Shown here piece after piece: positions 8,814 through 17,663 of a stretch of DNA of 64,000 nucleotides (the stretch's first letter is position 1; every line of letters starts with the position of its first letter). The stretch comes from Ruminococcus sp. Zagget11 (lineage in GTDB: Bacteria > Bacillota > Clostridia > Oscillospirales > Ruminococcaceae). Location: positions 47,713 to 111,712 of the forward strand of contig MSHL01000024.1 in NCBI GenBank assembly GCA_001941135.1, read 5' to 3'. The translations under genes were made by a program, and so were the position numbers. A model generated the notes under the pieces. The model worked only from the letters and a program-made list of their open reading frames with translations. It had not been told where the DNA came from and ran no database searches.

Positions 8814-10529
8814 ATGAGCAATTTTAAACCTGCCGTAATTGTAAGCACTGCGGCTTTGATTGTGGTTATAATCACAATACTGGTATTGGCATTTGGCGGA
8901 AGTGATAAGGGACTTTATGTGCTTTCCGCATCCGGAGATGTTATATTGAGCAACTCCTCTGACGGAACCTCCGAAACCTTGTCAATTACCGCTGATTCCG
9001 ATGCTGTCAAGATGAAGAGCGGAGATGTTATCACCGTTAATACAGACGGTGAGTGTACCCTTGCATACCGTTCAAAAAATAACACTGATGACAAGAACTA
9101 TATTATCGTTGAACCATTGTCGCAGCTTTTTATTACGGAGGATTTTGACGGCAGCAAGGATGGTGAAATTTACCTTAACAGAGGTGCTATTATTGTATGC
9201 AGTCCCGAAAATATTACTCCGAATGTTGTTGTCAGGACAGCGAATTCCTCCTATACTACCGCAAGCAGTGTAACTCGTGTGGAATATGTGCTTGACGAGG
9301 AAAATACCGATTATACGGACGCAGCATCCTTTGGCGGGAATATAGATGTCACTATGTATAATGCTTTGGGCAGTGTTGTGACTATTGCCGAAACCCAGGA
9401 TAGCGGCGATGTTTCTCAGCTGTTGGGTTCGGGAAGATCCTCGAGAATAAGAACAGGCACAGATACGCCCTATTTTGAATTTCTGAACACGGAAATTGTT
9501 CTGACCGACTACAGTGCATACACTCTTTCAAAGCTTATGGAAATTTCCTCTCGGACGGATATACTTGCTTTTACATATACCGATTTAAATACCGCCTATG
9601 AAGCAGTTTCAGACGGTGAAGATAATGCATCCGAAGCGGATGAACAGCTTGAAGATGAAACAGCGGCGTCGGAAACCACTGCCTCCGAAGCTATACAAAC
9701 CGCTGTTCCAATTACTACTGAAACTGAGGCGGAAACTACCACCACAACAGCACCCCATACTGCATTGGTGACTACAGTGACCACTACAGCCGCTCCCGTG
9801 ACTACCACAGCGCAGCCTGCGACAACAACTGCCGCACCTGCAACCACGGCGGATTACGATGATACAGACGACGATGACATGGAGTATTGCACGGTAACTA
9901 TTATAATTGATGATGAAATAGTCGAGCAAATCGTTCCTTACGGCAGTGATGCGGAACAGCCCTCTGATCCCGTCATTGACGGTATGACCTTTGTAGGCTG
10001 GGACGGTTCCTTTACAAATATCACATCCGATGTCACAATTACCGCCCAATTCGTTGAGGACAGCACCGCTGCTGTGACTACGACGGCAGCTACGGATATA
10101 ACCTTTACCACTACAACCTCTGCAACCTCGTCAACAGCATATCATACAGTAACGATTGTAGTTGGCGATACTACATCCACGGTACTTGTAGCGGACGGTG
10201 AGGATGCGCCTCTTCCCACGGTTGATCTTGACGGCTATACCTTTGTAGGCTGGGACAACAGCGGAACGAATATTACAAGTGATATTACCATAACCGCACA
10301 GCTTATCTACACGGGTATATCTACAACAACAACCACTGCAAGCAGTGAGTATTATACAGTTACCTTTATAGTTGACGGAGTTTCATATCCCGTTACCGTT
10401 CAGGCAGGCACTGCGGCAACACCTCCTATTACCCCGACAACCGACCAATACGGCAACACCTTCACTATGTGGGTGGGTGATTATTCCAATGTCACAAGTG
10501 ATATGATTATTACCGCATTGTTCTCATAA
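8814..10529 (+). CDS. membrane-anchored surface protein with FecR-like region and three InlB/Flg_new-like repeats
   Basis: A 571-aa protein with an N-terminal membrane anchor (about residues 8-28) and no LPXTG tail. Residues about 33-220 are a beta-rich region resembling FecR-like domains (GLYVLSASGDVIL...GSGRSSRIRTG), at low certainty. A long Thr/Ala/Pro linker (TTTTAP, AAPVTTTAQPATTTAAP) leads to three repeats of about 55 residues separated by Thr-rich linkers. Each repeat follows the plan YxTVTIxxxx...GxTFVGWDxxxTNITSDxTITAQ, the InlB B-repeat/Flg_new pattern of Gram-positive surface proteins. The role is probably adhesion or envelope sensing. AAAGGA lies upstream of the ATG. Confidence 0.75.
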   Translation: MSNFKPAVIVSTAALIVVIITILVLAFGGSDKGLYVLSASGDVILSNSSDGTSETLSITADSDAVKMKSGDVITVNTDGECTLAYRSKNNTDDKNYIIVEPLSQLFITEDFDGSKDGEIYLNRGAIIVCSPENITPNVVVRTANSSYTTASSVTRVEYVLDEENTDYTDAASFGGNIDVTMYNALGSVVTIAETQDSGDVSQLLGSGRSSRIRTGTDTPYFEFLNTEIVLTDYSAYTLSKLMEISSRTDILAFTYTDLNTAYEAVSDGEDNASEADEQLEDETAASETTASEAIQTAVPITTETEAETTTTTAPHTALVTTVTTTAAPVTTTAQPATTTAAPATTADYDDTDDDDMEYCTVTIIIDDEIVEQIVPYGSDAEQPSDPVIDGMTFVGWDGSFTNITSDVTITAQFVEDSTAAVTTTAATDITFTTTTSATSSTAYHTVTIVVGDTTSTVLVADGEDAPLPTVDLDGYTFVGWDNSGTNITSDITITAQLIYTGISTTTTTASSEYYTVTFIVDGVSYPVTVQAGTAATPPITPTTDQYGNTFTMWVGDYSNVTSDMIITALFS

Positions 10530-10548
10530 TGAACAGTCAAAAAATCGT

Positions 10549-10581
10549 AACGGCAGGAAGCTCAATGCTTTCTGCCGTTTT
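10549..10581. terminator. bidirectional terminator between convergent genes
   Basis: 13-bp stem AACGGCAGGAAGC/GCTTTCTGCCGTT with one G-U pair. T4 follows on the plus strand and a TTTTTT run on the minus strand. It separates the surface-protein gene from the U32 gene. Confidence 0.8.
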
Positions 10582-10600
10582 GTGTATATAGTTATTTTTT

Positions 10601-11830
10601 TCAGTCAACCGCTTTTCTGATTATCGTTCCCTTGGGATAAATCCTGCCAGATGTATTTGGCATGGAGAAACGCATAGCCGCGTGACGTGTGTCCTCTATA
10701 GGCTCGCCATATTCATTGTATAGTGCATTGACCTTGTACAGATCAAATGTACATCCCGGAGAAAGTATTTCAAGGGTATCTCCAAGAAAAAACTTATTGC
10801 GCTGGACAGCGTAAATTCTTTCTTCGTCACAGCTCTCCACCACAGCGGCAGCATCATATTTCCTGATATACCCATTGTCACTGTAATATTGACATTCTGT
10901 AGGGTGTCCGAAGAAAAAGCCGGTGCAGTAATCCCTGTGGCTTACTTTGAAAACCTCGCTTCTGATTGATTGGGGCAATGTAAAGTCGTCAGGATTTTTA
11001 CTGAACAGATCCACTGCCATTCGATATGCATTTGTTATCACGGAAACGTAATATGCCGACTTTGCGCGTCCCTCTATCTTGAGAGATGTAACTCCCGTAT
11101 CTGCAAGCTTGTCGATATGATCAATCATACAGAGATCCTTGGAGTTAAGTATATACGTTCCCTTTTCGTCCTCAAAAACAGGGAAATACTGTCCCTCGCG
11201 CTTTTCCTCCATAAGATGATATCCCCAGCGGCAGGGCTGTGCGCATTGTCCTCGATTGGGATCCCTGTCGGTAAGGTAGGACGACAGCAGGCATCTTCCC
11301 GAAAATGAAACACACATAGCGCCGTGGACAAAAACCTCTATTTCCATTTCGGGCGGGCACTTGTCGCGGATTTCCGCTATTTCACCGATAGACAGCTCCC
11401 TTGCAAGTACAACACGCTTTGCGCCCATTCGGTAAAGCTCGCCCGCCGTGACATAATTCACTATGCCTGTTTGTGTAGACATATGGATTTCCATATCGGG
11501 TGTAAATTTTTTTACAAGCGACATAAGTCCTATGTCGGCTACAATTGCCGCATCAACTCCGCATTGGGCGGCAAAGCGGATAAATTCGCCGAATGGTTCA
11601 ATTTCATTGTTTCTCGGCAAGGTATTGCAGGTAATGTAAACCTTTATGCCTTTGGAATGACAAAGATCTACAGCTTTTTTCAGTCCATCGGCATCGAAAT
11701 TTTTTGGACCGGCTCTCATTCCGTAGGCTTTTCCAGCAAGATAAACCGCATCGGCTCCGAAATCAACCGCTGCTTGAAGTCTTTCCGCATCGCCTGCCGG
11801 AGCGAGAACCTCCGGTTTATTAAAGCGCAT
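10601..11830 (-). CDS. U32 peptidase-family protein, TrhP/RlhA-like RNA hydroxylation
   Basis: A 409-aa U32 family protein. The N-terminus KPEVLAPAGDAERLQAAVDFGADAVYLAG, the central HGAMCVSFSGRCLLSSYL...NRGQCAQPCRW and KDLCMIDHIDKLADTGVTSLKIEGRAKS are hallmark segments. The conserved Cys cluster fits an iron-sulfur or substrate site. Relatives (YrrN/YrrO or TrhP; RlhA) act in prephenate-dependent hydroxylation of tRNA U34 or of 23S rRNA, rather than being proven proteases. It is the last gene of the tmk-mltG operon; B. subtilis also has U32 genes near mltG (yrrL). One copy only is seen here. Confidence 0.9.
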   Translation of the reverse strand: MRFNKPEVLAPAGDAERLQAAVDFGADAVYLAGKAYGMRAGPKNFDADGLKKAVDLCHSKGIKVYITCNTLPRNNEIEPFGEFIRFAAQCGVDAAIVADIGLMSLVKKFTPDMEIHMSTQTGIVNYVTAGELYRMGAKRVVLARELSIGEIAEIRDKCPPEMEIEVFVHGAMCVSFSGRCLLSSYLTDRDPNRGQCAQPCRWGYHLMEEKREGQYFPVFEDEKGTYILNSKDLCMIDHIDKLADTGVTSLKIEGRAKSAYYVSVITNAYRMAVDLFSKNPDDFTLPQSIRSEVFKVSHRDYCTGFFFGHPTECQYYSDNGYIRKYDAAAVVESCDEERIYAVQRNKFFLGDTLEILSPGCTFDLYKVNALYNEYGEPIEDTRHAAMRFSMPNTSGRIYPKGTIIRKAVD

Positions 11831-11860
11831 AGCAAACTCTTTTCATTATATATATTTGTG

Positions 11861-13120
11861 TTATGATGTAAGACCTGCCTCGACCAGATTCGCCTCATGC
11901 TCCTCGAGGGTTTCCGCATAGAACATTTCACCTGTTTCAAGGTTGGAGCAGAAATAGTAGTAGTTTGTTTCACGAGGATAAAGTACAGCCTCAATGGCAT
12001 CAGTTCCGGGGTTGCAAATAGCTCCGGGCGGCAGACCCGCACCTTGGTATGTATCATATGCGATGTACATTTCTTCCGAGGCTATGACTATATTAGGCTT
12101 TATTACATCTTCAACATAGTTGGTTGTAGGGTCGGACTGGAGCAGGGGATATTCCTCAGGATTATTCAGCCTATTCAAAAAGACGCTTGCCACAAGCTTC
12201 ATATCCGTTGAATAGGATGCCTCCGCCTGAACCATTGAAGCAAGTATAATAACCTCCTCCAGCGTCATATCCAAGTCCTCCATACGCTGACGATAATCTG
12301 GGGTAAACTTGTACTCAAAGTTGCGATAGATTTTTTTCACCACGTTTTGAGGATCCTCGTCAAGGTAGAAGGTGTATGTATCGGGGAAGCAATAGCCCTC
12401 CATCTTATAAAACTTATATTTTGTTACGGTTACTTCTTTCTCAAAGTCAAATCCAAAGCTTGAGGAGTTAAATGTCGTTATAAAATCATCTGCGGAGCAA
12501 ACGCCTGCTTCTTCAAGCTTTTCGGCTGCTTCAATAAGGGTAATTCCTTCTTGGAAAGTAACGTTGACAAATTCACGGTCATCAATAGGCTGTTCCTGCA
12601 AGGTTTCTATTATTTCACTGTATGTCATACTGGGAATAAGCTTGTGCGAGCCTGCCATATATGTACCGTCTGCATCCTGCAGCTTGGATATAATGCGGAA
12701 CATAGTCGCATTTCCTATAACGCCCTCATCTTCAAGAAGGGTTGCTATGTCCTCGGTGCTTGAATTTTCCTCAACCTCAACGGAAAGCTCTACATCGGAT
12801 CTTCCAAGTCCGAGTATTTCCTTGGCTGACGACAAAATCATTGCCGCAAGCAATATTGCAGCAGACACTATAACCGTTACCAAAATCAGTGCAAAGATAA
12901 ATCTTCCATGACCCTTTTTACGCCTCTTTTTACGTCGGCGTTCCTCTTGAATACGCTCACGCTCCGCAAGGAGATCCTCATCGCTGTAATCCTCCTCGTC
13001 AACGGTATCGGCTTCATCAGGCTCATTTTCCCGCAGATTTTCTTCGGCGCCTGCGCTTAACACCGCCGCGTCATTATCGGTATCATCACTGACAGCATTG
13101 CTCAGATTTTTGTCATCCAC
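11861..13120 (-). CDS. mltG: endolytic murein transglycosylase MltG
   Basis: Cleaves nascent glycan strands and so sets their length at the membrane. A long acidic cytoplasmic N-terminus (about 60 residues of Asp/Glu) and a basic RRRKKRRKKG stop-transfer precede one membrane helix (about 76-98). An extracytoplasmic LysM-like part and the YceG domain follow. The catalytic Glu is in ASMVQAEASYSTDMKLVASVFLNRL, and LQSDPTTNY and YQGAGLPPGAICNPG are conserved. GTG at 13120 is the likely start (AGGAGG 8 bases upstream); the track uses a TTG one codon earlier. It lies 15 bp after fthC and 30 bp before the U32 gene. Confidence 0.95.
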   Translation of the reverse strand: MDDKNLSNAVSDDTDNDAAVLSAGAEENLRENEPDEADTVDEEDYSDEDLLAERERIQEERRRKKRRKKGHGRFIFALILVTVIVSAAILLAAMILSSAKEILGLGRSDVELSVEVEENSSTEDIATLLEDEGVIGNATMFRIISKLQDADGTYMAGSHKLIPSMTYSEIIETLQEQPIDDREFVNVTFQEGITLIEAAEKLEEAGVCSADDFITTFNSSSFGFDFEKEVTVTKYKFYKMEGYCFPDTYTFYLDEDPQNVVKKIYRNFEYKFTPDYRQRMEDLDMTLEEVIILASMVQAEASYSTDMKLVASVFLNRLNNPEEYPLLQSDPTTNYVEDVIKPNIVIASEEMYIAYDTYQGAGLPPGAICNPGTDAIEAVLYPRETNYYYFCSNLETGEMFYAETLEEHEANLVEAGLTS

Positions 13121-13135
13121 CAAAATAACCTCCTA

Positions 13136-13747
13136 TCAATCTTTTGTATTTTCCGTCTGCTCTGTCCTGTGGATATATTTTTCCGTAATAAGCATATCTG
13201 CGGATACATCAAATCTGCCGTGATGAAGTTCACTTACAGTACATGGGCAATAGCACAGTCCCACCTTGGTAAGTCGGGGATGTGCCGAAAGGAAACGGTC
13301 GTAGTATCCCTTTCCGTATCCCAGACGATAGCCTTTCATGTCAAAGGACAGTCCCGGAACAATACAAAGCGCTTTTTCATAAGCGTAAGCCTTGACACAC
13401 TTTGAGGGTATCGGTTCAAGTACGGAGAAAGTACCCTTTTCAAGATCGTCCATTGATTTTATAAAGTAGAAGTTCATGTCCCGTGTACCGTCTATGCACC
13501 GTGGAACGGCAACACGTTTTTTGTCGTCCATCGCTTTGTTAATAAGTGCACGGGTGTCTACTTCTATATCTGTCGAAACATATGTCAGCACAATATCGGC
13601 ATTTTTGTACGCATCAGTGGAAATAAGCCTTTCAAGGATAGCCAAGTCGCGCCGCTGCTTATCCGATTTTGACATATTTCTGCGAATGTCTTTGTATTTT
13701 TCCCTAAGCTTCCTTTTGTATTCCCTTATGTCGGGAATTGCATTCAT
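13136..13747 (-). CDS. fthC: 5-formyltetrahydrofolate cyclo-ligase
   Basis: ATP-dependent conversion of 5-formyl-THF to 5,10-methenyl-THF, which recovers folate. The 203 aa are the normal length. Signature segments are KRKLREKYKDIRRNMS at the N-terminus, VAVPRC, and GYRLGYGKGYYDRFL near residue 150. The ATG at 13747 overlaps the previous stop as TAATG and has GGAAG upstream, so I prefer it to the track start five codons earlier. It lies in the tmk-mltG operon. Confidence 0.92.
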   Translation of the reverse strand: MNAIPDIREYKRKLREKYKDIRRNMSKSDKQRRDLAILERLISTDAYKNADIVLTYVSTDIEVDTRALINKAMDDKKRVAVPRCIDGTRDMNFYFIKSMDDLEKGTFSVLEPIPSKCVKAYAYEKALCIVPGLSFDMKGYRLGYGKGYYDRFLSAHPRLTKVGLCYCPCTVSELHHGRFDVSADMLITEKYIHRTEQTENTKD

Positions 13748-14301
13748 TATTTTTTCTTCCATACTATACTCTCGCTCAATTCCTTACTTTTCTTTTCGGA
13801 TGAAAGCGCCTTTATAAGCTCCTCCGAAAATTCCAGTGCCGCGCCCGCGCCCCTTGCTGTTATTATATTACCGTCCCTGACGGCAGGCTCGGTACACACC
13901 TCGGCACCCTTTAGAGCCACCTCAAATCCCGGATAGCATACAGCTCTTTTGCCTTTAAGCAGGCCCATTTCACCGATAACGGAGGGAGCGGCGCATATTG
14001 CACCGATAAGGATATTTCTTTCAACAGCCCTGTTTATGCATTTTTTCACACATTCCGATGCGGCTAAATTCTTTGTTCCGGGCATTCCTCCGGGGAGTAT
14101 AATAAGCTCGGCAGACTCCATATCGCACTCATCGGCTGAAATATCCGCTTTGACAGTTACCTTATGGGAGCTTGTAACCATTCTGTCGCTTCCCGCACCC
14201 ACAGCTGCAGTCAATACGTCAAAGCCGCATCTGCGCAGCATATCGATAGGGGTGATAGCCTCGGTTTCTTCAAATCCATCAGCAAGAAAAACATATACCA
14301 T
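13747..14301 (-). CDS. DJ-1/PfpI family protein
   Basis: A 184-aa member of the DJ-1/ThiJ/PfpI superfamily. The N-terminus VYVFLADGFEETEAITPIDMLRR carries the conserved Glu, and the nucleophile elbow is GAICAAPSVIGEMGLLKG with the reactive Cys. The family includes protein/nucleotide deglycases, chaperones and YajL-like oxidative stress proteins; the precise role cannot be read from sequence. GAGGAG lies upstream of the ATG and the gene overlaps fthC by one base. Confidence 0.92.
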   Translation of the reverse strand: MVYVFLADGFEETEAITPIDMLRRCGFDVLTAAVGAGSDRMVTSSHKVTVKADISADECDMESAELIILPGGMPGTKNLAASECVKKCINRAVERNILIGAICAAPSVIGEMGLLKGKRAVCYPGFEVALKGAEVCTEPAVRDGNIITARGAGAALEFSEELIKALSSEKKSKELSESIVWKKK

Positions 14302-14319
14302 AAATAAAATCTCCTCTCG

Positions 14320-15204
14320 TTAATTAAACGTTATTGTGTACTTTTCTATCATCATTGCGGGATGATAGGATTTCTTTGCACGGCGTAAGCCTTCTATTCC
14401 CAGATCCTCCTCACGGTTGACGTAGCGGAAGCTCATAGCCTCTGCCCTGACAAATTCGTTGTTGATTGCGGGGTATGCGCCGTCAATCAGCGGATCAGCC
14501 TTTTCTATATGAACCCCAATGGTATCGGAATTTATCCTTTCTCCAATGGTAAAGCCTGCCGTTTTTCCGTCAATCCTCAAAATACCGCCCACAAGCTGCA
14601 TTTCATGATAGTGACTGAAATACATATTTATAGCATATTGCTCTGCGACAGCTGAATCGTTGGTATATCCTCCGGAATTATTGTAACTGTTCACAGCGAA
14701 AGTAATGCAGTCGTCAAAATCCTCCTCCGTAAGCGGTTTATAGTGATATCCCATGGATTGAATCTTCTTGAGATGATTTCTCTTTCCGTGATATTTACGT
14801 CCCGAAAGATTAATGAGATCCTCGGCAAGGTAGACATAATCCCAACCGCCCTCATCCGTGGAAACAGTGAATGCCGATTCTCCGTAAAGCTCCTTAAAAA
14901 CAGGTATCTGTGACGGTGTTACCGAGCCTATGATAAGGGGTTCGTTTCTGCTTTCGGAAAAGATCCTCATCTGCTCAAACACATCCCTGTAATCCCCGTT
15001 TCCTGCAGGAAAGGTAAATCTGACACCGCCCTTAAAGGAGCAGGATATATAGAAATTTTTGTATCGTGTTATCTTAGTTTCGTATAATCTGCGCCAAGCA
15101 AAATTATTTGCAAAGCAGTATTCGCAGCCTCTGAAATCCGAGGCGGCAAGCAGCTTGTCTATCCAAGACTTGTCCGAAAGCTCAATAACCTTGAATTCAA
15201 GCAT
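14320..15204 (-). CDS. DUF2156 (LPG synthase C-terminal-like) protein
   Basis: A 294-aa protein of the DUF2156/LPG_synthase_C family, a GNAT-like fold seen as the catalytic half of MprF. No membrane segment is present, so it is a soluble stand-alone version. Visible signatures are CEYCFANNFAWRR at residues about 27-40, KYHGKRNHLKKI and the C-terminal NREEDLGIEGLRRAKKSYHPAMMIEKY. It may transfer an aminoacyl or acyl group, but the substrate is unknown. It sits 4 bp after tmk. Confidence 0.85.
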   Translation of the reverse strand: MLEFKVIELSDKSWIDKLLAASDFRGCEYCFANNFAWRRLYETKITRYKNFYISCSFKGGVRFTFPAGNGDYRDVFEQMRIFSESRNEPLIIGSVTPSQIPVFKELYGESAFTVSTDEGGWDYVYLAEDLINLSGRKYHGKRNHLKKIQSMGYHYKPLTEEDFDDCITFAVNSYNNSGGYTNDSAVAEQYAINMYFSHYHEMQLVGGILRIDGKTAGFTIGERINSDTIGVHIEKADPLIDGAYPAINNEFVRAEAMSFRYVNREEDLGIEGLRRAKKSYHPAMMIEKYTITFN

Positions 15205-15208
15205 AAAT

Positions 15209-15880
15209 TTAAATTACCTCTCTGATAATGTCCATAATTTTTTCTGTAATGATATTTATCGGCAGGGGAGCGCTTTTATCCTCGTTACAGCAGTCAACAA
15301 CGCGCCAGCCCTGTTTTTTTGCCACATAAAGGGCAGCTTCGCGGCAGCGCTTCATATACGCTTTGTCAGCCTCGTGAATATCCTTTTTTTTCTCGTCGCC
15401 GCCGTATCTGCCCTCAAGCAGCTTTTGTGAAACCTCTGTGGGCATATCCAAGAAAACGACACTGTCGGGACGAGGTATTTTCATCTTTTCGTATTCGTAA
15501 TCATCGAGCCAGTCAAGAAAATTATCCCTTTCCCGTTGGTTAAGCTTGGCGGATTGATAGATAGCGTTAGAGCTTACATATCTCCCAGCAAGGATAACAG
15601 TACCGTTTTGGTAGTCGTTTTCCCAATAGAGCTTGTAGCTTGCATACCTATCAGCGGCATAGAAGGTAGATGCGGCGTAAGGATTTACTCCGTCGGGGCT
15701 TTTTGAAAAGTCGCCGTTCAAGTACATTTTTACAAGAGCAGAGGAGGGCTTATCGTATTCGGGAAAGCTGATAGCCCTTGTGGGACGCAAAGCACCGAGC
15801 TTTTGGGAAATAATATCAAACTGTGTTGATTTTCCACAGCCGTCAAGCCCCTCAAGGACAATCAAAGTGTTTTTGTTCAT
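15209..15880 (-). CDS. tmk: thymidylate kinase
   Basis: Phosphorylates dTMP to dTDP. The 223 aa include the P-loop EGLDGCGKST, the DR motif in YAADRYASYKLYW, and RYVSSNAIYQSAKL. MNKNTLIVLEG at 15880 is the start, with AAAGGAA upstream; the track begins six codons earlier. The lid carries LLEGRYGGDEKKKDIHEADKAYM. It is the first gene of a six-gene minus-strand operon ending with the U32 gene. Confidence 0.93.
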   Translation of the reverse strand: MNKNTLIVLEGLDGCGKSTQFDIISQKLGALRPTRAISFPEYDKPSSALVKMYLNGDFSKSPDGVNPYAASTFYAADRYASYKLYWENDYQNGTVILAGRYVSSNAIYQSAKLNQRERDNFLDWLDDYEYEKMKIPRPDSVVFLDMPTEVSQKLLEGRYGGDEKKKDIHEADKAYMKRCREAALYVAKKQGWRVVDCCNEDKSAPLPINIITEKIMDIIREVI

Positions 15881-15914
15881 CTTTAATGTTCCTTTCAAAG
15901 ATCATTACCTTAGT

Positions 15915-15943
15915 ATTATAACATAGTTTTTCAATTTGTGCAA
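15915..15943 (-). promoter_or_regulatory. promoter of the tmk operon
   Basis: Minus strand TTGCAC, 17-bp spacer, TATAAT, 35 bases before the tmk start codon. Confidence 0.8.
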
Positions 15944-15981
15944 CCCAAAATCGACTATTTTTCTGTATTTTGTATAGGTGC

Positions 15982-16026
15982 AAAAAAAAATCCGCCCTGC
16001 ATACATAATAAATGCAGGACGGATTT
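15982..16026. terminator. orphan hairpin with T9 on the minus strand
   Basis: Stem AAATCCGCCCTGCAT/ATGCAGGACGGATTT (15 bp, one mismatch), 9-base loop. The minus strand continues with nine Ts. It stands between the divergent tmk and metK promoters, where no gene seems to need it. Confidence 0.7.
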
Positions 16027-16142
16027 CTGTTTAATTTTAAGTTCATTACACACAAAAAAACACAATCCTTATTCAAATAGCTGTTTTTTGGCATTACCAT
16101 ATGCAGAACCGCAAGATTTCACAAAATATTTTGAAATGCCTA

Positions 16143-16171
16143 TTGACTTTATAGGGCGAATGTGTTATAAT
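16143..16171 (+). promoter_or_regulatory. promoter of metK
   Basis: TTGACT, 17-bp spacer, TATAAT, ending 17 bases before the SAM riboswitch. Confidence 0.85.
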
Positions 16172-16188
16172 CACCCTGTAATTTAATA

Positions 16189-16300
16189 GCCTTATCAAGA
16201 GCGGCGGAGGAACTGGTCCTGTGAAGCCCGGCAACCTATCTGCATTTCCGTGCGGAGAAGGTGCTAATTCCTGCGGAAATTATTTTTCCGAAAGATGAGG
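16189..16300 (+). promoter_or_regulatory. SAM-I (S-box) riboswitch
   Basis: The S-box core is clear: CTTATCAAGAGCGGCGGAGG at the 5' side, TGAAGCCCGGCAACC, AAGGTGCTAATTCCTGC and GAAAGATGAGG. P1 pairs CCTTATC with GATGAGG. A terminator follows at 16325, so SAM binding should favour termination before metK. Confidence 0.97.
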
Positions 16301-16324
16301 ATTTTTCATCGAGTGAAGAAATAT

Positions 16325-16355
16325 AAGGCGTCCAAGTACAGTGGGCGCCTTTTTG
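16325..16355 (+). terminator. SAM riboswitch attenuator
   Basis: AAGGCGTCC/GGGCGCCTT stem (one T-G pair) with T5, between the aptamer and metK. Confidence 0.9.
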
Positions 16356-16392
16356 GCTGTTAAACGGAATAAAATATCAAGGAGGACGAAAA

Positions 16393-17574
16393 ATGTCGAA
16401 AATGTTGTTTACTTCCGAATCCGTTACCGAGGGACATCCCGACAAAATATGCGATCAGATTTCCGATGCTGTGCTGGATGCTATCCTTGCGGCTGATCCC
16501 AACGGAAGAGTTGCCTGCGAAACCATTACTACAACTGGATTCGTTATGTGTATGGGAGAGATTTCAACCTTTTGCTATGTGGATATACCTAAAATAGTAA
16601 GACAGGTTGTCATAGATATAGGCTACGACCGTGCAAAATACGGCTTTGACGGTCATACCTGCTCCGTTGTCACTCAGATAAATGAGCAGTCTGCGGACAT
16701 TGCTCTTGGAGTTGATGAAGCGCTTGAACACAAGGACGGCGCTGAAAGTGCCGATTATACTATCGGAGCGGGAGATCAGGGCATGATGTTCGGCTATGCC
16801 TGCAACGAAACACCGGAGCTTATGCCGTTACCGATTTCATTGGCGCACAAGCTGGCTAAAAAACTTACAGAGGTTCGCAAGACAGGCGTTCTGCCGTATC
16901 TCCGACCGGATGGAAAAACACAGGTTACCGTTGAATATGAGGATTCAAAGCCTGTGAGAGTTGATACGATTGTAGTTTCCTCACAGCACGCAAATGAAGT
17001 ATCCCTTGAAAGAATTAGGGAGGATATTATTGAAAAGGTTATAAAGCCTGTTGTTCCCGAAAACCTGCTTGTTGATACCAAGTACTACATAAATCCCACG
17101 GGACGCTTTGTTATCGGCGGTCCGCAGGGTGACAGCGGTCTTACGGGCAGAAAGATTATAGTTGATACCTACGGTGGATACGCTCGTCACGGCGGCGGAG
17201 CATTTTCGGGTAAAGACCCCACAAAGGTTGACCGCAGTGCCGCATATGCCGCAAGATACGTGGCAAAGAACATAGTTGCTGCGGGACTTGCGGATAAATG
17301 TGAGGTACAGCTTGCCTATGCAATAGGTGTTGCAAAGCCTGTTTCCGTAATGGTTGATACTTTCGGTACGGGTACGGTTTCGGACGATACTCTCGCCAAG
17401 GCTGTGGATAAGGTATTTGACCTTACTCCCGCTGCTATTATCAGGGAGCTTGATTTGAAAAAGCCTCAATACAGACAGCTTGCCGTCTACGGTCATATGG
17501 GCAGAGAGGATCTGGGAGTAGCTTGGGAGAAAACCGACCGTGTTCAGGTGCTTATAGACGCTGTAAATAACTGA
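16393..17574 (+). CDS. metK: S-adenosylmethionine synthetase
   Basis: Makes SAM from methionine and ATP. The 393 aa are full length. ATP/Mg residues are in [24 protein letters not shown]; the [23 protein letters not shown] loop and the [28 protein letters not shown]-loop-like motif are intact. The strong RBS AAGGAGG precedes the ATG. The SAM-I riboswitch upstream gives product feedback. It is monocistronic, as a new promoter for glyS follows. Confidence 0.99.
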   Translation: MSKMLFTSESVTEGHPDKICDQISDAVLDAILAADPNGRVACETITTTGFVMCMGEISTFCYVDIPKIVRQVVIDIGYDRAKYGFDGHTCSVVTQINEQSADIALGVDEALEHKDGAESADYTIGAGDQGMMFGYACNETPELMPLPISLAHKLAKKLTEVRKTGVLPYLRPDGKTQVTVEYEDSKPVRVDTIVVSSQHANEVSLERIREDIIEKVIKPVVPENLLVDTKYYINPTGRFVIGGPQGDSGLTGRKIIVDTYGGYARHGGGAFSGKDPTKVDRSAAYAARYVAKNIVAAGLADKCEVQLAYAIGVAKPVSVMVDTFGTGTVSDDTLAKAVDKVFDLTPAAIIRELDLKKPQYRQLAVYGHMGREDLGVAWEKTDRVQVLIDAVNN

Positions 17575-17582
17575 TTTCACTC

Positions 17583-17611
17583 TTGACAAAAGATAATGCA
17601 GATATTATAAT
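17583..17611 (+). promoter_or_regulatory. promoter of glyS
   Basis: TTGACA, 17-bp spacer, TATAAT. The leader is about 45 nt, too short for a T-box. Confidence 0.85.
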
Positions 17612-17663
17612 ATAATAGAAAAGCCGATTTTATGGCATATTTCCCGAAAAGGTGGTAATTTTA

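Noticed and set aside
9596-10049. Minus-strand ORFs rich in Val, Ala, Cys and Gly opposite the surface-protein gene
   Set aside because: They are antisense shadows of the Thr/Ala-rich linker; low complexity and no ribosome site.
15852-16186. Short ORFs on both strands between tmk and metK
   Set aside because: They cover promoters and the orphan hairpin, have no plausible RBS and no protein-like composition.
17612-17663. T-box leader for glyS
   Set aside because: Promoter to start distance is only about 50 bases and no T-box sequence is present.
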